64,000 nt of DNA from Paracoccus endophyticus. GTDB taxonomy: Bacteria > Pseudomonadota > Alphaproteobacteria > Rhodobacterales > Rhodobacteraceae. Under the pieces are notes generated by a model that saw only the letters and a list, made by a program, of their open reading frames with translations, was not told the DNA's origin and ran no database searches. The stretch is taken from positions 1 to 64,000 of the forward strand of contig NZ_QLUV01000004.1 in the NCBI RefSeq assembly GCF_003286075.1. The letters run 5' to 3'. A program made the position numbers and the translations under genes. Positions 17,805 through 26,375 of this stretch are shown in pieces (position 1 is the first letter of the stretch; each line of letters starts with the position of its first letter).

Positions 17805-18557
17805 ATGTCCGACACGATGAATATCGACGACTACCTCGCCCAGGGCGGCGTGCTGACCGTGCCGGGCAACGTGCCCGCGCGCTATCGGGGCGAGTTGATG
17901 CGGCTGATGTCGTCCTTCGTGGACAGCGAGCTGGCGGCCTCGGCCGGGTTCGCCGACAGCATCAACTATGCCCCGGCGATCAAGGAACGCATCGCGGCCA
18001 GCCGGATCACCATGGAAAAGGCCGACCATGCCGAACGGGTGCTGGCGGTGATGGAAACCTTCGGCACCGACGCCGGGCGCTATCAGTCCCAGCACGACTG
18101 GGCGGCGCGGCTGGACCGCGACGCCGACATCGGCGCGGCCCGGCGCTCTGGGGACATGCGGCTGTCGGTGTTCAACTATCCGATCGACGGCTGGACCGAT
18201 GCGGTGGTGATGAACGTCCTGCAGGGCCTGGCGACGGGCGTGCAGATGACCGAATTGACGCGCGTGTCCTATGCGCCCCTGGCCGAGGTCTTCCGCGAGA
18301 TCGCGCCGCGCGAGGCGCGTCACGCAGCCCTGGGCCTTGAAGGGCTGGAACGCATCGCCGCAACCCCCGCGGGCAAGGCCGAAGGGCAGCGCGCGCTGGC
18401 CTATTGGCGCCCCCGCGTGGCCGCGACCTTCGGCGTGGCCGGGTCGGCGCGCTATGACACGCTGCGCAAGTTCGGCCTGCGCCACACGCCCAACGAAACC
18501 CTGCTGGCCCGGTGGGACACGCTGGTCACGGACCATCTGGCCGCGCTTGGCCTCTGA
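17805..18557 (+). CDS. Additional ferritin-like protein of the PaaA/PaaC family
   Basis: The 250-residue protein resembles the phenylacetate-catabolism ferritin-like family (PaaA/PaaC). Paired helices carry MEKADHAERV and, later, EIAPREARHAALGLEGL, and NYPIDGWTDAVVMNVLQGL recalls the PaaA core. The second site keeps an ExxH pattern (EARH) but the first reads EKADH, so a full diiron centre is doubtful. The ATG at 17805 follows GAGGGAGGAACACCG. It lies between paaE and paaZ and is not one of the five standard subunits. A role as an accessory or alternative subunit is inference from position. Confidence 0.75.
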   Translation: MSDTMNIDDYLAQGGVLTVPGNVPARYRGELMRLMSSFVDSELAASAGFADSINYAPAIKERIAASRITMEKADHAERVLAVMETFGTDAGRYQSQHDWAARLDRDADIGAARRSGDMRLSVFNYPIDGWTDAVVMNVLQGLATGVQMTELTRVSYAPLAEVFREIAPREARHAALGLEGLERIAATPAGKAEGQRALAYWRPRVAATFGVAGSARYDTLRKFGLRHTPNETLLARWDTLVTDHLAALGL

Positions 18558-18617
18558 CACGTGCGGCGCGGGGCCGATGCGCGCCCCGCCGCCTTGTGAA
18601 CCTGGAAGGATACGCCG

Positions 18618-20687
18618 ATGAACGCCCCGCTTCGCGCCCCGCGCCGTCTTGAAAGCTATGTCTGCGGCGCCTGGACGCCCGGCCGCAACGAGGGCCAGAC
18701 GCTGCTGGACGCGGCAACCGGCGAGCCCGTCGCGCTGGTCGATTCCACGGGGCTGGATTTCGCCGCCGTGCTGGACCACGGCCGCACCGTCGCCGGTCCG
18801 ACGCTGCGGGCGATGTCCTTCCACGACCGCGCCGGGATGCTGAAGGCGCTGGGCCTTGCGCTGATGGAGCGCAAGGAGGAGTTCTACGCCGAAAGCCTGC
18901 GCACCGGCGCCACCCGCCCCGACGGCTGGGTGGACATCGAGGGCGGCATCGGCACGATGCTGGCCTTCGCCTCCAAGGGCCGGCGCGAGCTGCCCAACAC
19001 GCGCGTGCTGACCGACGGCGACATCGAGCCGCTGTCCAGGGACGGCAGCTTCAGCGCCCAGCACATCCTGTCGCCGCTGCAAGGCGTGGCGGTGCATATC
19101 AACGCCTTCAACTTTCCCGTCTGGGGGATGCTGGAGAAGATTGCGCCCACGCTGCTGGCGGGCGTGCCCTGCATCGTCAAGCCGGCCAGCCAGACCGCCT
19201 ATCTGACGGAACTGGTGGTGCGCCGCATCGTCGAGACGGGCATCCTGCCCGAAGGCGCGCTGCAACTGATCTGCGGCTCGGTCGGCGACCTGCTGGACCA
19301 TGTGACAGGGCAGGACGCCGTGACTTTCACCGGCTCGGCCCATACCGGACGCAAGCTCAAGGCGCACAAGGCGGTCATCGACAACTCGGTGCGCTTCACG
19401 ATGGAGGCCGACAGCCTCAACGCCTCGATCCTCGGCCCCGACGCGGTGCCGGGCACGCCCGAGTTCGACCTGTTCGTGCGTGAGGTCGCGCGCGAGATGA
19501 CCTCGAAGGCCGGGCAGAAATGCACCGCCATCCGCCGCGTCATCGCGCCCCGCGCGCAGGTCGATGCCCTGGTCGAGGCGCTGCGCGAGCGGCTGGACAA
19601 GACCGCGCTGGGCCTGCCCGGCGACGAGGGCACGCGCATGGGGCCGCTGGCCAGCCTCGACCAGCGCGAGGAGGTGCGGGCGCGCATCCGCGAGTTGCAG
19701 GCCGTGGCCGAGATCGTGGCGGGCAACCCGGACGATGTGCGCCTGGCCTCGGGCGACGCGGACAAGGGCGCGTTCCTGAACCCGGTCCTGCTTTATGCCG
19801 ACCGCCCCTTTGCGGCCGATGCCGTCCACGACTGCGAGGCCTTCGGCCCGGTGTCCACCGTGCTGCCCTATGACGATCTGGGCGAGGCGGTGGAACTGGC
19901 CAGGCTCGGCAAGGGCTCGCTGGTGTCCTCGGTCTTCACCGACGACAAGGCCGTGGCCGAGGAGGTGGTGCTGGGCGCCGCGCCCTTCCACGGCCGCGTG
20001 CTGATCGGCAACCGGCTGTCGGCCAAGTCCTCGACCGGCCACGGCTCGCCGCTGGCGCCGCTGGTCCACGGCGGCCCCGGCCGCGCGGGCGGCGGCGAGG
20101 AGCTGGGCGGCATCCGCGGGGTCAAGCATTACATGCAGCGCACCGCCGTCCAGGGCACGCCCCGCCTGCTGTCGGCCGTCACCGGCCGCTGGATCGAGGG
20201 CGCCGACGTGCAGCACGGCGTCCACCCGTTCCGCAAGTCGCTGGCCGACCTGCGGATCGGCGACCAGCTTGTCACCGAAAGCCGGATCGTCACCCTCGAG
20301 GACGTCGAGCATTTCGCCGCGTTCACCGGCGACACGTTCTATGCCCACATGGACGAGGAGGCCGCGCGCGCGAACCCCTTCTTCGACGGCCGCGTCGCGC
20401 ATGGCTATCTGATCGCGTCCTTTGCGGCGGGCCTGTTCGTCGAGCCGAACCCCGGCCCGGTTCTGGCGAACTATGGCGTCGATCACCTGCGTTTCCTGAC
20501 GCCGGTCTATTTCGGCGACAGCCTGCAGGTGCGGCTGACCTGCAAGGAGATCAACCCCCGCGCCACCGCCGACCACGGCGAGGTGCGCTGGGATTGCCAG
20601 GTCACGAACCAGAACGGCGCAGTGGTCGCCCAGTACGACGTGCTGACGATGGTGGCCAAGACCTGGCCGCCGGCGGCGCAGGCCTGA
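18618..20687 (+). CDS. paaZ: Bifunctional PaaZ: oxepin-CoA hydrolase and semialdehyde dehydrogenase
   Basis: PaaZ hydrolytically opens oxepin-CoA and oxidises the resulting aldehyde to 3-oxo-5,6-dehydrosuberyl-CoA. Residues 1 to about 530 form an aldehyde dehydrogenase with VTFTGSAHTGRKLKAH, the general-base Glu in MEADSLNASIL and the nucleophile Cys in AGQKCTAIRR. The C-terminal part (about 545-689) is a MaoC-type hydratase with FTGDTFYAHMDEEAAR and GRVAHGYLIASFAAGL. At 689 residues it is close to the E. coli enzyme (681). Both active sites look intact. The start follows GGAAGGATACGCCG. Confidence 0.97.
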   Translation: MNAPLRAPRRLESYVCGAWTPGRNEGQTLLDAATGEPVALVDSTGLDFAAVLDHGRTVAGPTLRAMSFHDRAGMLKALGLALMERKEEFYAESLRTGATRPDGWVDIEGGIGTMLAFASKGRRELPNTRVLTDGDIEPLSRDGSFSAQHILSPLQGVAVHINAFNFPVWGMLEKIAPTLLAGVPCIVKPASQTAYLTELVVRRIVETGILPEGALQLICGSVGDLLDHVTGQDAVTFTGSAHTGRKLKAHKAVIDNSVRFTMEADSLNASILGPDAVPGTPEFDLFVREVAREMTSKAGQKCTAIRRVIAPRAQVDALVEALRERLDKTALGLPGDEGTRMGPLASLDQREEVRARIRELQAVAEIVAGNPDDVRLASGDADKGAFLNPVLLYADRPFAADAVHDCEAFGPVSTVLPYDDLGEAVELARLGKGSLVSSVFTDDKAVAEEVVLGAAPFHGRVLIGNRLSAKSSTGHGSPLAPLVHGGPGRAGGGEELGGIRGVKHYMQRTAVQGTPRLLSAVTGRWIEGADVQHGVHPFRKSLADLRIGDQLVTESRIVTLEDVEHFAAFTGDTFYAHMDEEAARANPFFDGRVAHGYLIASFAAGLFVEPNPGPVLANYGVDHLRFLTPVYFGDSLQVRLTCKEINPRATADHGEVRWDCQVTNQNGAVVAQYDVLTMVAKTWPPAAQA

Positions 20688-20692
20688 TCCGG

Positions 20693-21313
20693 GTGGCCCG
20701 CGTCTATTCCTGGGACGGGATCGTGCCGGTGATCGATCCCGCTGCCTTCGTCCACCCCGAGGCGGTGGTGATCGGCGACGTGATCGTGGGGGCGGGCGTC
20801 TATGTCGGCCCCTGCGCGGTGCTGCGCGGCGATTTCGGGCGCATCGTGCTGCATCCCGGCTGCAACGTGCAGGAAACCTGCGTCGTCCATTCCTTTCCCG
20901 GCAAGGACGTGGTGGTCGAGGAAGCGGGCCACATCGGCCACGGCGCGGTGCTGCACGGCTGCCATGTGGGCCGCAACGTCCTGATCGGCATGAATGCGGT
21001 GGTCATGGACGAGGCGGTGATCGGCGAGAACACGATCGTCGCCGCCATGGCCTTCGTCAAGGCGGGGATGCAGGTGCCGGCGAATGCGCTGCTGGTCGGC
21101 TCGCCCGCGCGTGTGATGCGCGAACTGTCGGCCGACGAGATCGAGTGGAAGCGGCGCGGCACCGGCATCTATCAGCAGCTTGCGGTCGAGGCGCAGCGCA
21201 AGGTGGCGCCCGCAACGGCCCTGACCGCGCCCGAGCCCGGCCGCCGCCGGGCCGAGGCCCCGGCCTATGATCCCCTGGTCCTGGAACGCGCGCGGTTCAG
21301 CGAACGGCCTTGA
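20693..21313 (+). CDS. paaY: PaaY, hexapeptide-repeat (gamma-carbonic anhydrase-like) thioesterase
   Basis: The 206-residue protein has the left-handed beta-helix repeats of the gamma-class carbonic anhydrase superfamily (IGDVIVGAGVYVGPCAVLRG, GHIGHGAVLHGCHVGRNVLI). It starts at a GTG at 20693, five bases after the paaZ stop; the open frame upstream is a shadow of paaZ. PaaY homologs hydrolyse CoA thioesters of dead-end ring products. It is the last gene of the plus-strand operon, and its tail overlaps the convergent paaR by 17 bp. Confidence 0.9.
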   Translation: MARVYSWDGIVPVIDPAAFVHPEAVVIGDVIVGAGVYVGPCAVLRGDFGRIVLHPGCNVQETCVVHSFPGKDVVVEEAGHIGHGAVLHGCHVGRNVLIGMNAVVMDEAVIGENTIVAAMAFVKAGMQVPANALLVGSPARVMRELSADEIEWKRRGTGIYQQLAVEAQRKVAPATALTAPEPGRRRAEAPAYDPLVLERARFSERP

Positions 21314-21896
21314 TCCCTTCCAGGATCAGGGTCGTCGCCACGTCGGCGTAATCCTCGCGGCTGATCCGGCCGCCGTCCCGGAACCACATGTACATCCAGT
21401 TCATCATGCCGAACAGCGACATGGTGACGGGGGTCAGCAGCGGACGCTGCTTGTCGTTCAGGTCGGGGTTGATCTCGTCCAGCACCGCGGCAAAGCGGCG
21501 CACGATGCGCCGTTCCAGCATCAGGATCTCGGCCCGCTGCTCGTCCGGCAGGGTGGCGGTGCCGTTCAGCTGCACCTTGTGCTGGTTGTCCGCGCCCCGA
21601 TACGCCTCGAGCACGGCGCCGATCAGGCGTCGCAGGCGCTGGCGCGGGGGCAGGGCGGGGTCGTCGGCCTGCTCGACGGCGGCGTCCACCTCCTCCAGAT
21701 GGGTCAGGATGATGGCCGAGATCAGCGCCGTCTTGCTGGGATAGTAATGATACAGCAGCGCCTTGGACACCTGTGCCTGGCTTGCGATCTGCGCCATCGA
21801 CGCCTTGTCCATGCCCTGTTCGGCAAAGACCTGGGCGGCGCTTTCCACGATGGCGCGCTGCTTGTCCTCGAAATCCTGCGCCCGTGTCCGAGCCAT
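21297..21896 (-). CDS. paaR: TetR-family regulator of the paa genes (PaaR)
   Basis: The 199-residue repressor has an N-terminal TetR helix-turn-helix (AAQVFAEQGMDKASMAQIAS and KALLYHYYPSKTALISAI). A helical ligand domain follows with a TetR_C-type end (TPVTMSLFGMMNWMYMWFRD). The ATG at 21896 gives the family length; the frame extends further upstream without looking like protein. TetR regulators in paa clusters of beta- and alphaproteobacteria respond to phenylacetyl-CoA. Two palindromes with TGACC/GGTCA half-sites (12613-12628 and 24634-24647) are its likely operators. Confidence 0.88.
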   Translation of the reverse strand: MARTRAQDFEDKQRAIVESAAQVFAEQGMDKASMAQIASQAQVSKALLYHYYPSKTALISAIILTHLEEVDAAVEQADDPALPPRQRLRRLIGAVLEAYRGADNQHKVQLNGTATLPDEQRAEILMLERRIVRRFAAVLDEINPDLNDKQRPLLTPVTMSLFGMMNWMYMWFRDGGRISREDYADVATTLILEGIKAVR

Positions 21897-21996
21897 CGCG
21901 ATCACTTTCCTGAAACGGTCTTTCGCCGAACCGGACACGGCCGGATCGGCGGCCGTTGCCGCGGGCATTCGCCCCGCAGCGGCGCCGGGGTACTGA

Positions 21997-23307
21997 TCAT
22001 GCCTTGGGGCGGTTGTCCACAACCCTGCGGGCCTTGCCCTCGGACCGCACCACGCCCAGCGGGTCGTGGACCTCGATCCGGGTCGAGACGCCGATCACCG
22101 ACTTGATGTGGTGGGCCAGTTCCCTGGCCGATGCCGCGCGGGCCTCTGCGGCGCCATGGGCCGGGTCGCATTCCACATGCACGGTCATGTTGTCCATCCG
22201 CCCCGTCCGGGTCAGCTCGATCTGGAAATGCGGGGCCAGGCCCGTGCACTTCAGGATCTGCTCCTCGATCTGGGTCGGGAAGACGTTGACGCCGCGCAGG
22301 ATGATCATGTCGTCGCTGCGGGCCGCGATCTTCTCGATCCGGCGCATCGAGCGCGCCGTTCCCGGCAGCAGGCGCGTCAGGTCGCGGGTGCGATAGCGCA
22401 CCATCGGCAGCCCTTCCTTGGTCAGCGTCGTGAAGACCAGCTCACCGAACTGCCCGTCGGGCAGGACCTCGCCCGTCATCGGGTCGATGATCTCGGGATA
22501 GAAATGGTCTTCCCAGATGTGCAGCCCGTCCTTGGTCTCGACGCATTCCTGCGCGACGCCCGGGCCCATCACCTCGGACAGGCCATAGATGTCCACGGCG
22601 TGCATGTCGAAGGCGTCCTCGATCTCGAGGCGCATGGCGTTCGTCCACGGCTCGGCGCCGAAGATGCCGATCTCCAGCGAGCTTTCGCGCGGGTCATAGC
22701 CCTGTCGGCGGAACTCGTCGAGGATCGACAGCATGTAGCTGGGCGTCACCATGATGATGCGCGGCTTGAAGTCGTGGATCAGCGTGACCTGGCGTTCCGT
22801 CATCCCCCCCGAGATCGGCACCACGGTGCAGCCCAGCCGTTCCGCGCCGTAATGGGCGCCGATGCCGCCGGTGAACAGGCCATAGCCATAGGCGTTGTGC
22901 AGAATGTCGCCCTGGCGGCCGCCCGCGGCGCGGATCGACCGCGCGATCAGGTTGGCCCAGTTGTCGATGTCCGAGGCGGTGTAGCCCACCACCGTCGGCT
23001 TGCCGGTGGTCCCCGACGAGCCGTGGATGCGCACCAGCTTGGTCTGCGGCACCGCGAACATGCCGAACGGATAGGTGTCGCGCAGATGCTGCTTTTCGGT
23101 GAACGGGAACTTGGCGATGTCGGCCAGCGACTTCAGCTCCTCGGGGTGGACGTCATGCTCGATGAACCGCTTGCGGTAGAAGGGCGAGTTCTCATAGGCG
23201 TGCTTGAGCGAGCGTTTCATGCGGTGGAACTGAAGCGCCTCGATCTCGTCGCGCGAGGCGATCTCGATCGGGTCCAGCTCCTTGCGGTCGGGGGTCAGAT
23301 CTTTCAT
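21997..23307 (-). CDS. paaK: Phenylacetate-CoA ligase PaaK
   Basis: PaaK activates phenylacetate with ATP and CoA, the entry step of the pathway. The 436-residue protein carries the adenylate-forming P-loop IHGSSGTTGKPTVVGYT, the EPWTNAMR and DIYGLSEVMGPGVA segments and the hinge YRTRDLTRLLPG. All are typical of the PaaK subfamily, and the length matches. The ATG at 23307 has GAGGGAGGAAGCC upstream. paaI lies 26 bp upstream on the same strand, so paaG-paaI-paaK form one operon reading towards paaR. Confidence 0.97.
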   Translation of the reverse strand: MKDLTPDRKELDPIEIASRDEIEALQFHRMKRSLKHAYENSPFYRKRFIEHDVHPEELKSLADIAKFPFTEKQHLRDTYPFGMFAVPQTKLVRIHGSSGTTGKPTVVGYTASDIDNWANLIARSIRAAGGRQGDILHNAYGYGLFTGGIGAHYGAERLGCTVVPISGGMTERQVTLIHDFKPRIIMVTPSYMLSILDEFRRQGYDPRESSLEIGIFGAEPWTNAMRLEIEDAFDMHAVDIYGLSEVMGPGVAQECVETKDGLHIWEDHFYPEIIDPMTGEVLPDGQFGELVFTTLTKEGLPMVRYRTRDLTRLLPGTARSMRRIEKIAARSDDMIILRGVNVFPTQIEEQILKCTGLAPHFQIELTRTGRMDNMTVHVECDPAHGAAEARAASARELAHHIKSVIGVSTRIEVHDPLGVVRSEGKARRVVDNRPKA

Positions 23308-23333
23308 GGCTTCCTCCCTCGGAATTGCGGCGG

Positions 23334-23783
23334 TCAGTCGTGGACGGGCAGGTGGGTGCCCTTGACGGTGCGCGAATGGCCGCGGAACTCGGCCACGGTG
23401 TCGCCGTGCTGGTTGGTGACGCGGATGTCGTAGAGGCCCGAGCGTCCCCGGCGCGACACCTCGGTCGCGGTGGCCGTCATCCGGTCGCCGATGCGGCCGG
23501 GAATCAGGTAGGTGATCGAGCAGTGCTGCGCGACGGTCATGGTGTTGTAGCTGTTGCAGGCAAAGGCAAAGGCGCTGTCGGCCAGCGTGAACAGATAGCC
23601 GCCGTGGCAGTTGCCGTGACCGTTCGACATCGCCGCCGTGATGGTCATCGACAGCGTGGCCCGGCCCGGTGCGATGTGGTCCAGCGTCATGCCCAGCTGC
23701 TGGCTGGCGCTGTCGTCGTTCCACATCGCGCAGGCCGAGGCCTCGGCCAGCTCCTGCGGGGTCATGTCGGCAACCCGTGTCAT
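23334..23783 (-). CDS. paaI: Hydroxyphenylacetyl-CoA thioesterase PaaI
   Basis: PaaI (149 residues) is a hot-dog fold thioesterase that removes CoA from stalled aromatic thioesters. The motif NGHGNCHGGYLFTLADSAFAF holds the conserved catalytic Asp, and PGRIGDRMTATATEV and GRSGLYDIRVTNQHGDTVA complete the fold. Its ATG overlaps the paaG stop (ATGA), indicating coupled translation. Length and residues are normal for the family. Confidence 0.95.
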   Translation of the reverse strand: MTRVADMTPQELAEASACAMWNDDSASQQLGMTLDHIAPGRATLSMTITAAMSNGHGNCHGGYLFTLADSAFAFACNSYNTMTVAQHCSITYLIPGRIGDRMTATATEVSRRGRSGLYDIRVTNQHGDTVAEFRGHSRTVKGTHLPVHD

Positions 23784-24574
23784 CGGCCGGTGAACCGTGC
23801 GGGACGCTTTTCCAGGAACGCGGTGACGCCTTCGGCATAATCGGCGCTGCGGCCCGCGTCGCGCTGGGCGTCGCGTTCCAGGTCAAGCTGCTGGTCCAGG
23901 CTGCCGGTCGCCGCCGCCTGGATCAGCCGCTTGGTCAGCCCCAGGCCGAGGGTCGGCCCGGCGGCCAGCGCCGCCGCCAGCGCGCCCGCCTCGGCCATCA
24001 GCTCGGCATCGTCGACGGCCTTCCAGATCAGCCCCCACTCGGCGGCCGTTTCGGCCGGCAGCGGCTCGGCGGTCAGGGCCAGCGCCTTGGCGCGCGGCTC
24101 GCCCAGGATGCGCGCAAGGCTCCAGGTGCCGCCCGCATCCGGGACAAGGCCGATCCTGGCGAAGGCCTGGATGAACCTGGCCGATTTCGCCGCCAGGACG
24201 ATGTCGCAGGCGAACGCGATGTTGGCCCCGGCGCCCGCCGCGACCCCGTTCACCGCGCAGACGATCGGCTTGTCCAAGCCCCGCATCAGCCGCAGCGTGG
24301 GATTGTAGAAGGTGTCCAGCGTGTGGCCCAGATCCGGGACCGGTCCGCCCTTGCGGGGGTCGCGGTCGCCCAGGTCCTGGCCGGCGCAGAATCCCCGGCC
24401 TGCGCCCGTCAGCAGCACCGCGCGCACCGCGTCGTCGTCATGCGCCCGCTGGATGCCCGCGCGCAGCGCCAGATGCATGTCCTCGTTGAAGGAATTCAGC
24501 TTGTCGGGACGGTTCAGGGTCAGCGTCAGCACACCGTCGGCCTGCGCCGACAGCACCGAGTCCGAAGCGGTCAT
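23780..24574 (-). CDS. paaG: 1,2-epoxyphenylacetyl-CoA isomerase PaaG
   Basis: This crotonase-family enzyme converts the ring epoxide into oxepin-CoA. The 264 residues start LTLNRPDKLNSFNEDMH. They include the oxyanion-hole segments GAGRGFCAGQDLGDRD and NGVAAGAGANIAFACDIVLA, and FARIGLVPDAGGTWSLARIL with the catalytic Asp, as in PaaG. The ATG at 24574 is preceded by GAGGGAGAATGAC; an ATG at 24592 is less likely. Heads away from paaN across a shared regulatory region. Confidence 0.95.
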   Translation of the reverse strand: MTASDSVLSAQADGVLTLTLNRPDKLNSFNEDMHLALRAGIQRAHDDDAVRAVLLTGAGRGFCAGQDLGDRDPRKGGPVPDLGHTLDTFYNPTLRLMRGLDKPIVCAVNGVAAGAGANIAFACDIVLAAKSARFIQAFARIGLVPDAGGTWSLARILGEPRAKALALTAEPLPAETAAEWGLIWKAVDDAELMAEAGALAAALAAGPTLGLGLTKRLIQAAATGSLDQQLDLERDAQRDAGRSADYAEGVTAFLEKRPARFTGR

Positions 24575-24633
24575 GTCATTCTCCCTCGCCACCCGTTTTT
24601 CCTCGTGGCCTCACAGATTCTTGTTGCATAGTC

Positions 24634-24647
24634 TGACCGGCCGGTCA
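24634..24647. promoter_or_regulatory. Perfect TetR-type operator between paaG and paaN
   Basis: TGACCGGCCGGTCA is a perfect 14-bp palindrome centred in the 119-bp divergent gap. A -10-like TATCAT on the minus strand (24653-24648) directly precedes it towards paaG, and CATAGT (24627-24632) lies on the plus strand towards paaN. A repressor bound here would cover both start regions. Confidence 0.7.
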
Positions 24648-24693
24648 ATGATAAAGGGGAAGCGGGTCGGAGGCCCCGCCTTGGGGGAAGTGC

Positions 24694-26343
24694 ATGAGCG
24701 AGTTCTTTGACCGTCACGGCCCGATGCTGCAGGCTGCCGTCTCGGCCCTGCATGGGCGCGGGTTCTGGACCCCGTTCCCCGAGGTGCCCAGCGGCAAGAT
24801 CTATGGCGAAACCGCCCGGGCCGACGGCGAGGCCGCGTTCCGCGCCGCCCTGGACCGCCCCTTCGACCTGCCCGGTCATCCCGAATCGCACCGGCTTGGG
24901 GCCGAGCAGTCGCCCTTCGGTCCCGCGCTGGGGATCACCTATCCGGCGGCGGACGCCGCGGCGCTGATCGGCGCGGCCAGGGCCGCAGCCCCCGCGCTGG
25001 CCGCCGCATCGCCCGAATCGCGGGTCGGCGTCTGCCTGGAAATCCTGGCGCGCCTGAACCGCGACAGCTTTCTGCTGGGCAACGCCACGATGCACACGAC
25101 CGGGCAGGCCTTCGCCATGGCGTTCCAGGCGGGCGGGCCGCACGCGCAGGACCGCGCGCTGGAGGCGGTGGCAATGGCCTGGGACGAGATGACCCGGTTT
25201 GCGGCACAGGCCCGCTGGGAAAAGCCGCAGGGCAAGGCCGCGCCCATCGTGCTGGACAAGCACTGGACGCTGGTCCCCGCGGGCGTGGCGCTGACCATCG
25301 GCTGCAACACCTTCCCGACCTGGAACAGCTATCCGGGGATCTTCGCCAGCCTGGCCACCGGCAACCCGGTGATCGTCAAGCCGCACCCGTCCGCGATCCT
25401 GCCGCTGGCGCTGACCGTCCGCGTCGCCCGCGAGGTGCTGGCCGAAGCCGGGCTGCCCGCCGACGCGATGCTGCTGGCGGTGGACCAGCCGGGGGCCGAG
25501 ATCACCAAGCCGCTGGCGACCGATCCGGCCGTGCGGCTGATCGACTATACCGGATCGAACGCCTTCGGGGACTGGCTGCGCGACAACGCGCGGCAGGCCC
25601 AGCTGTTCACCGAGGAGGCCGGGGTGAACAGCGTCGTCATCGCGGCGACCGATGATGCGGCGGGGATGTTCGCGAACCTCGCGTTCTCGCTGTCGCTGTA
25701 TTCCAGCCAGATGTGCACCACGCCGCAGAACCTTTATGTGCCCGAGGGCGGGATCGAGACGGACCGCGGCCCCCTGAGCTTCGATCAGGTGGCGCAGGGC
25801 CTTGCCGATGCGGTCGATGCGCTTCTGGCCGATCCCGACCGGGCTGCCGGCATCTGCGGCGCCATCGCCAATCCCGCGACGGTGCAGCGCATCGAGGCCG
25901 CGCGCGGCGTGGGGCGGGTGATCCGCCCGTCGGGGCCGGTGGGCGAGGGGCGCACCGCCTCGCCCCTGATCGTCGCCGTGACGGCCGACGACCCGGCGGC
26001 GCAGGCAGAATGCTTTGGCCCCGTCGCCTTTGTCGTGGCCGTGCGCGACGGCGACGACGGGATCGCGCGCGCGGCGGACCTTGCCGCCCGCAAGGGGGCG
26101 ATCACCGCCGCGCTGTACGACACCGACGAGGATCGCATCGCCCGCGCCGTCGCGGCCTTTGCCGCCGCCGGCGTCAACCTGTCGGTTAACCTGACCGGCA
26201 ACATCTACGTCAACCAGTCGGCCGCGTTCAGCGATTTCCACGTGACCGGGGCCAACCCGGCGGGGAACGCGTCCCTGACCGACACCGCCTTTGTGGCCGC
26301 CCGATTCCGCCGCGCGATGTGGCGCCGGCCGGCCGCCGCCTGA
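24694..26343 (+). CDS. paaN: PaaN, aldehyde dehydrogenase of the phenylacetate cluster
   Basis: The 549-residue protein belongs to the PaaN branch of the aldehyde dehydrogenase superfamily. Features are an N-terminal SEFFDRHGPMLQAAVSAL, TIGCNTFPTWNSYPGIFASL, PVIVKPHPSAILPLALTV, a Glu in TEEAGVNSVVI and the Cys motif SSQMCTTPQNLYV. PaaN was first named as a ring-opening enzyme; PaaZ is now known to do that, and the role of PaaN is less certain. Here both are present. The gene heads the operon containing the ABC importer. Confidence 0.92.
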   Translation: MSEFFDRHGPMLQAAVSALHGRGFWTPFPEVPSGKIYGETARADGEAAFRAALDRPFDLPGHPESHRLGAEQSPFGPALGITYPAADAAALIGAARAAAPALAAASPESRVGVCLEILARLNRDSFLLGNATMHTTGQAFAMAFQAGGPHAQDRALEAVAMAWDEMTRFAAQARWEKPQGKAAPIVLDKHWTLVPAGVALTIGCNTFPTWNSYPGIFASLATGNPVIVKPHPSAILPLALTVRVAREVLAEAGLPADAMLLAVDQPGAEITKPLATDPAVRLIDYTGSNAFGDWLRDNARQAQLFTEEAGVNSVVIAATDDAAGMFANLAFSLSLYSSQMCTTPQNLYVPEGGIETDRGPLSFDQVAQGLADAVDALLADPDRAAGICGAIANPATVQRIEAARGVGRVIRPSGPVGEGRTASPLIVAVTADDPAAQAECFGPVAFVVAVRDGDDGIARAADLAARKGAITAALYDTDEDRIARAVAAFAAAGVNLSVNLTGNIYVNQSAAFSDFHVTGANPAGNASLTDTAFVAARFRRAMWRRPAAA

Positions 26344-26375
26344 TCAACCACCACCTTCTCGGGGAGGAGAAGACC

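Noticed and set aside
18560-18600. Hairpin between the ferritin-like gene and paaZ as a terminator
   Set aside because: The GC stem needs a two-base bulge and no T run follows, and the genes are clearly one operon.
17769-20576. Minus-strand open frame of 935 codons opposite paaZ
   Set aside because: The plus strand encodes a full PaaZ and the ferritin-like protein; the antisense product is rich in Arg, His and Gly and resembles nothing.
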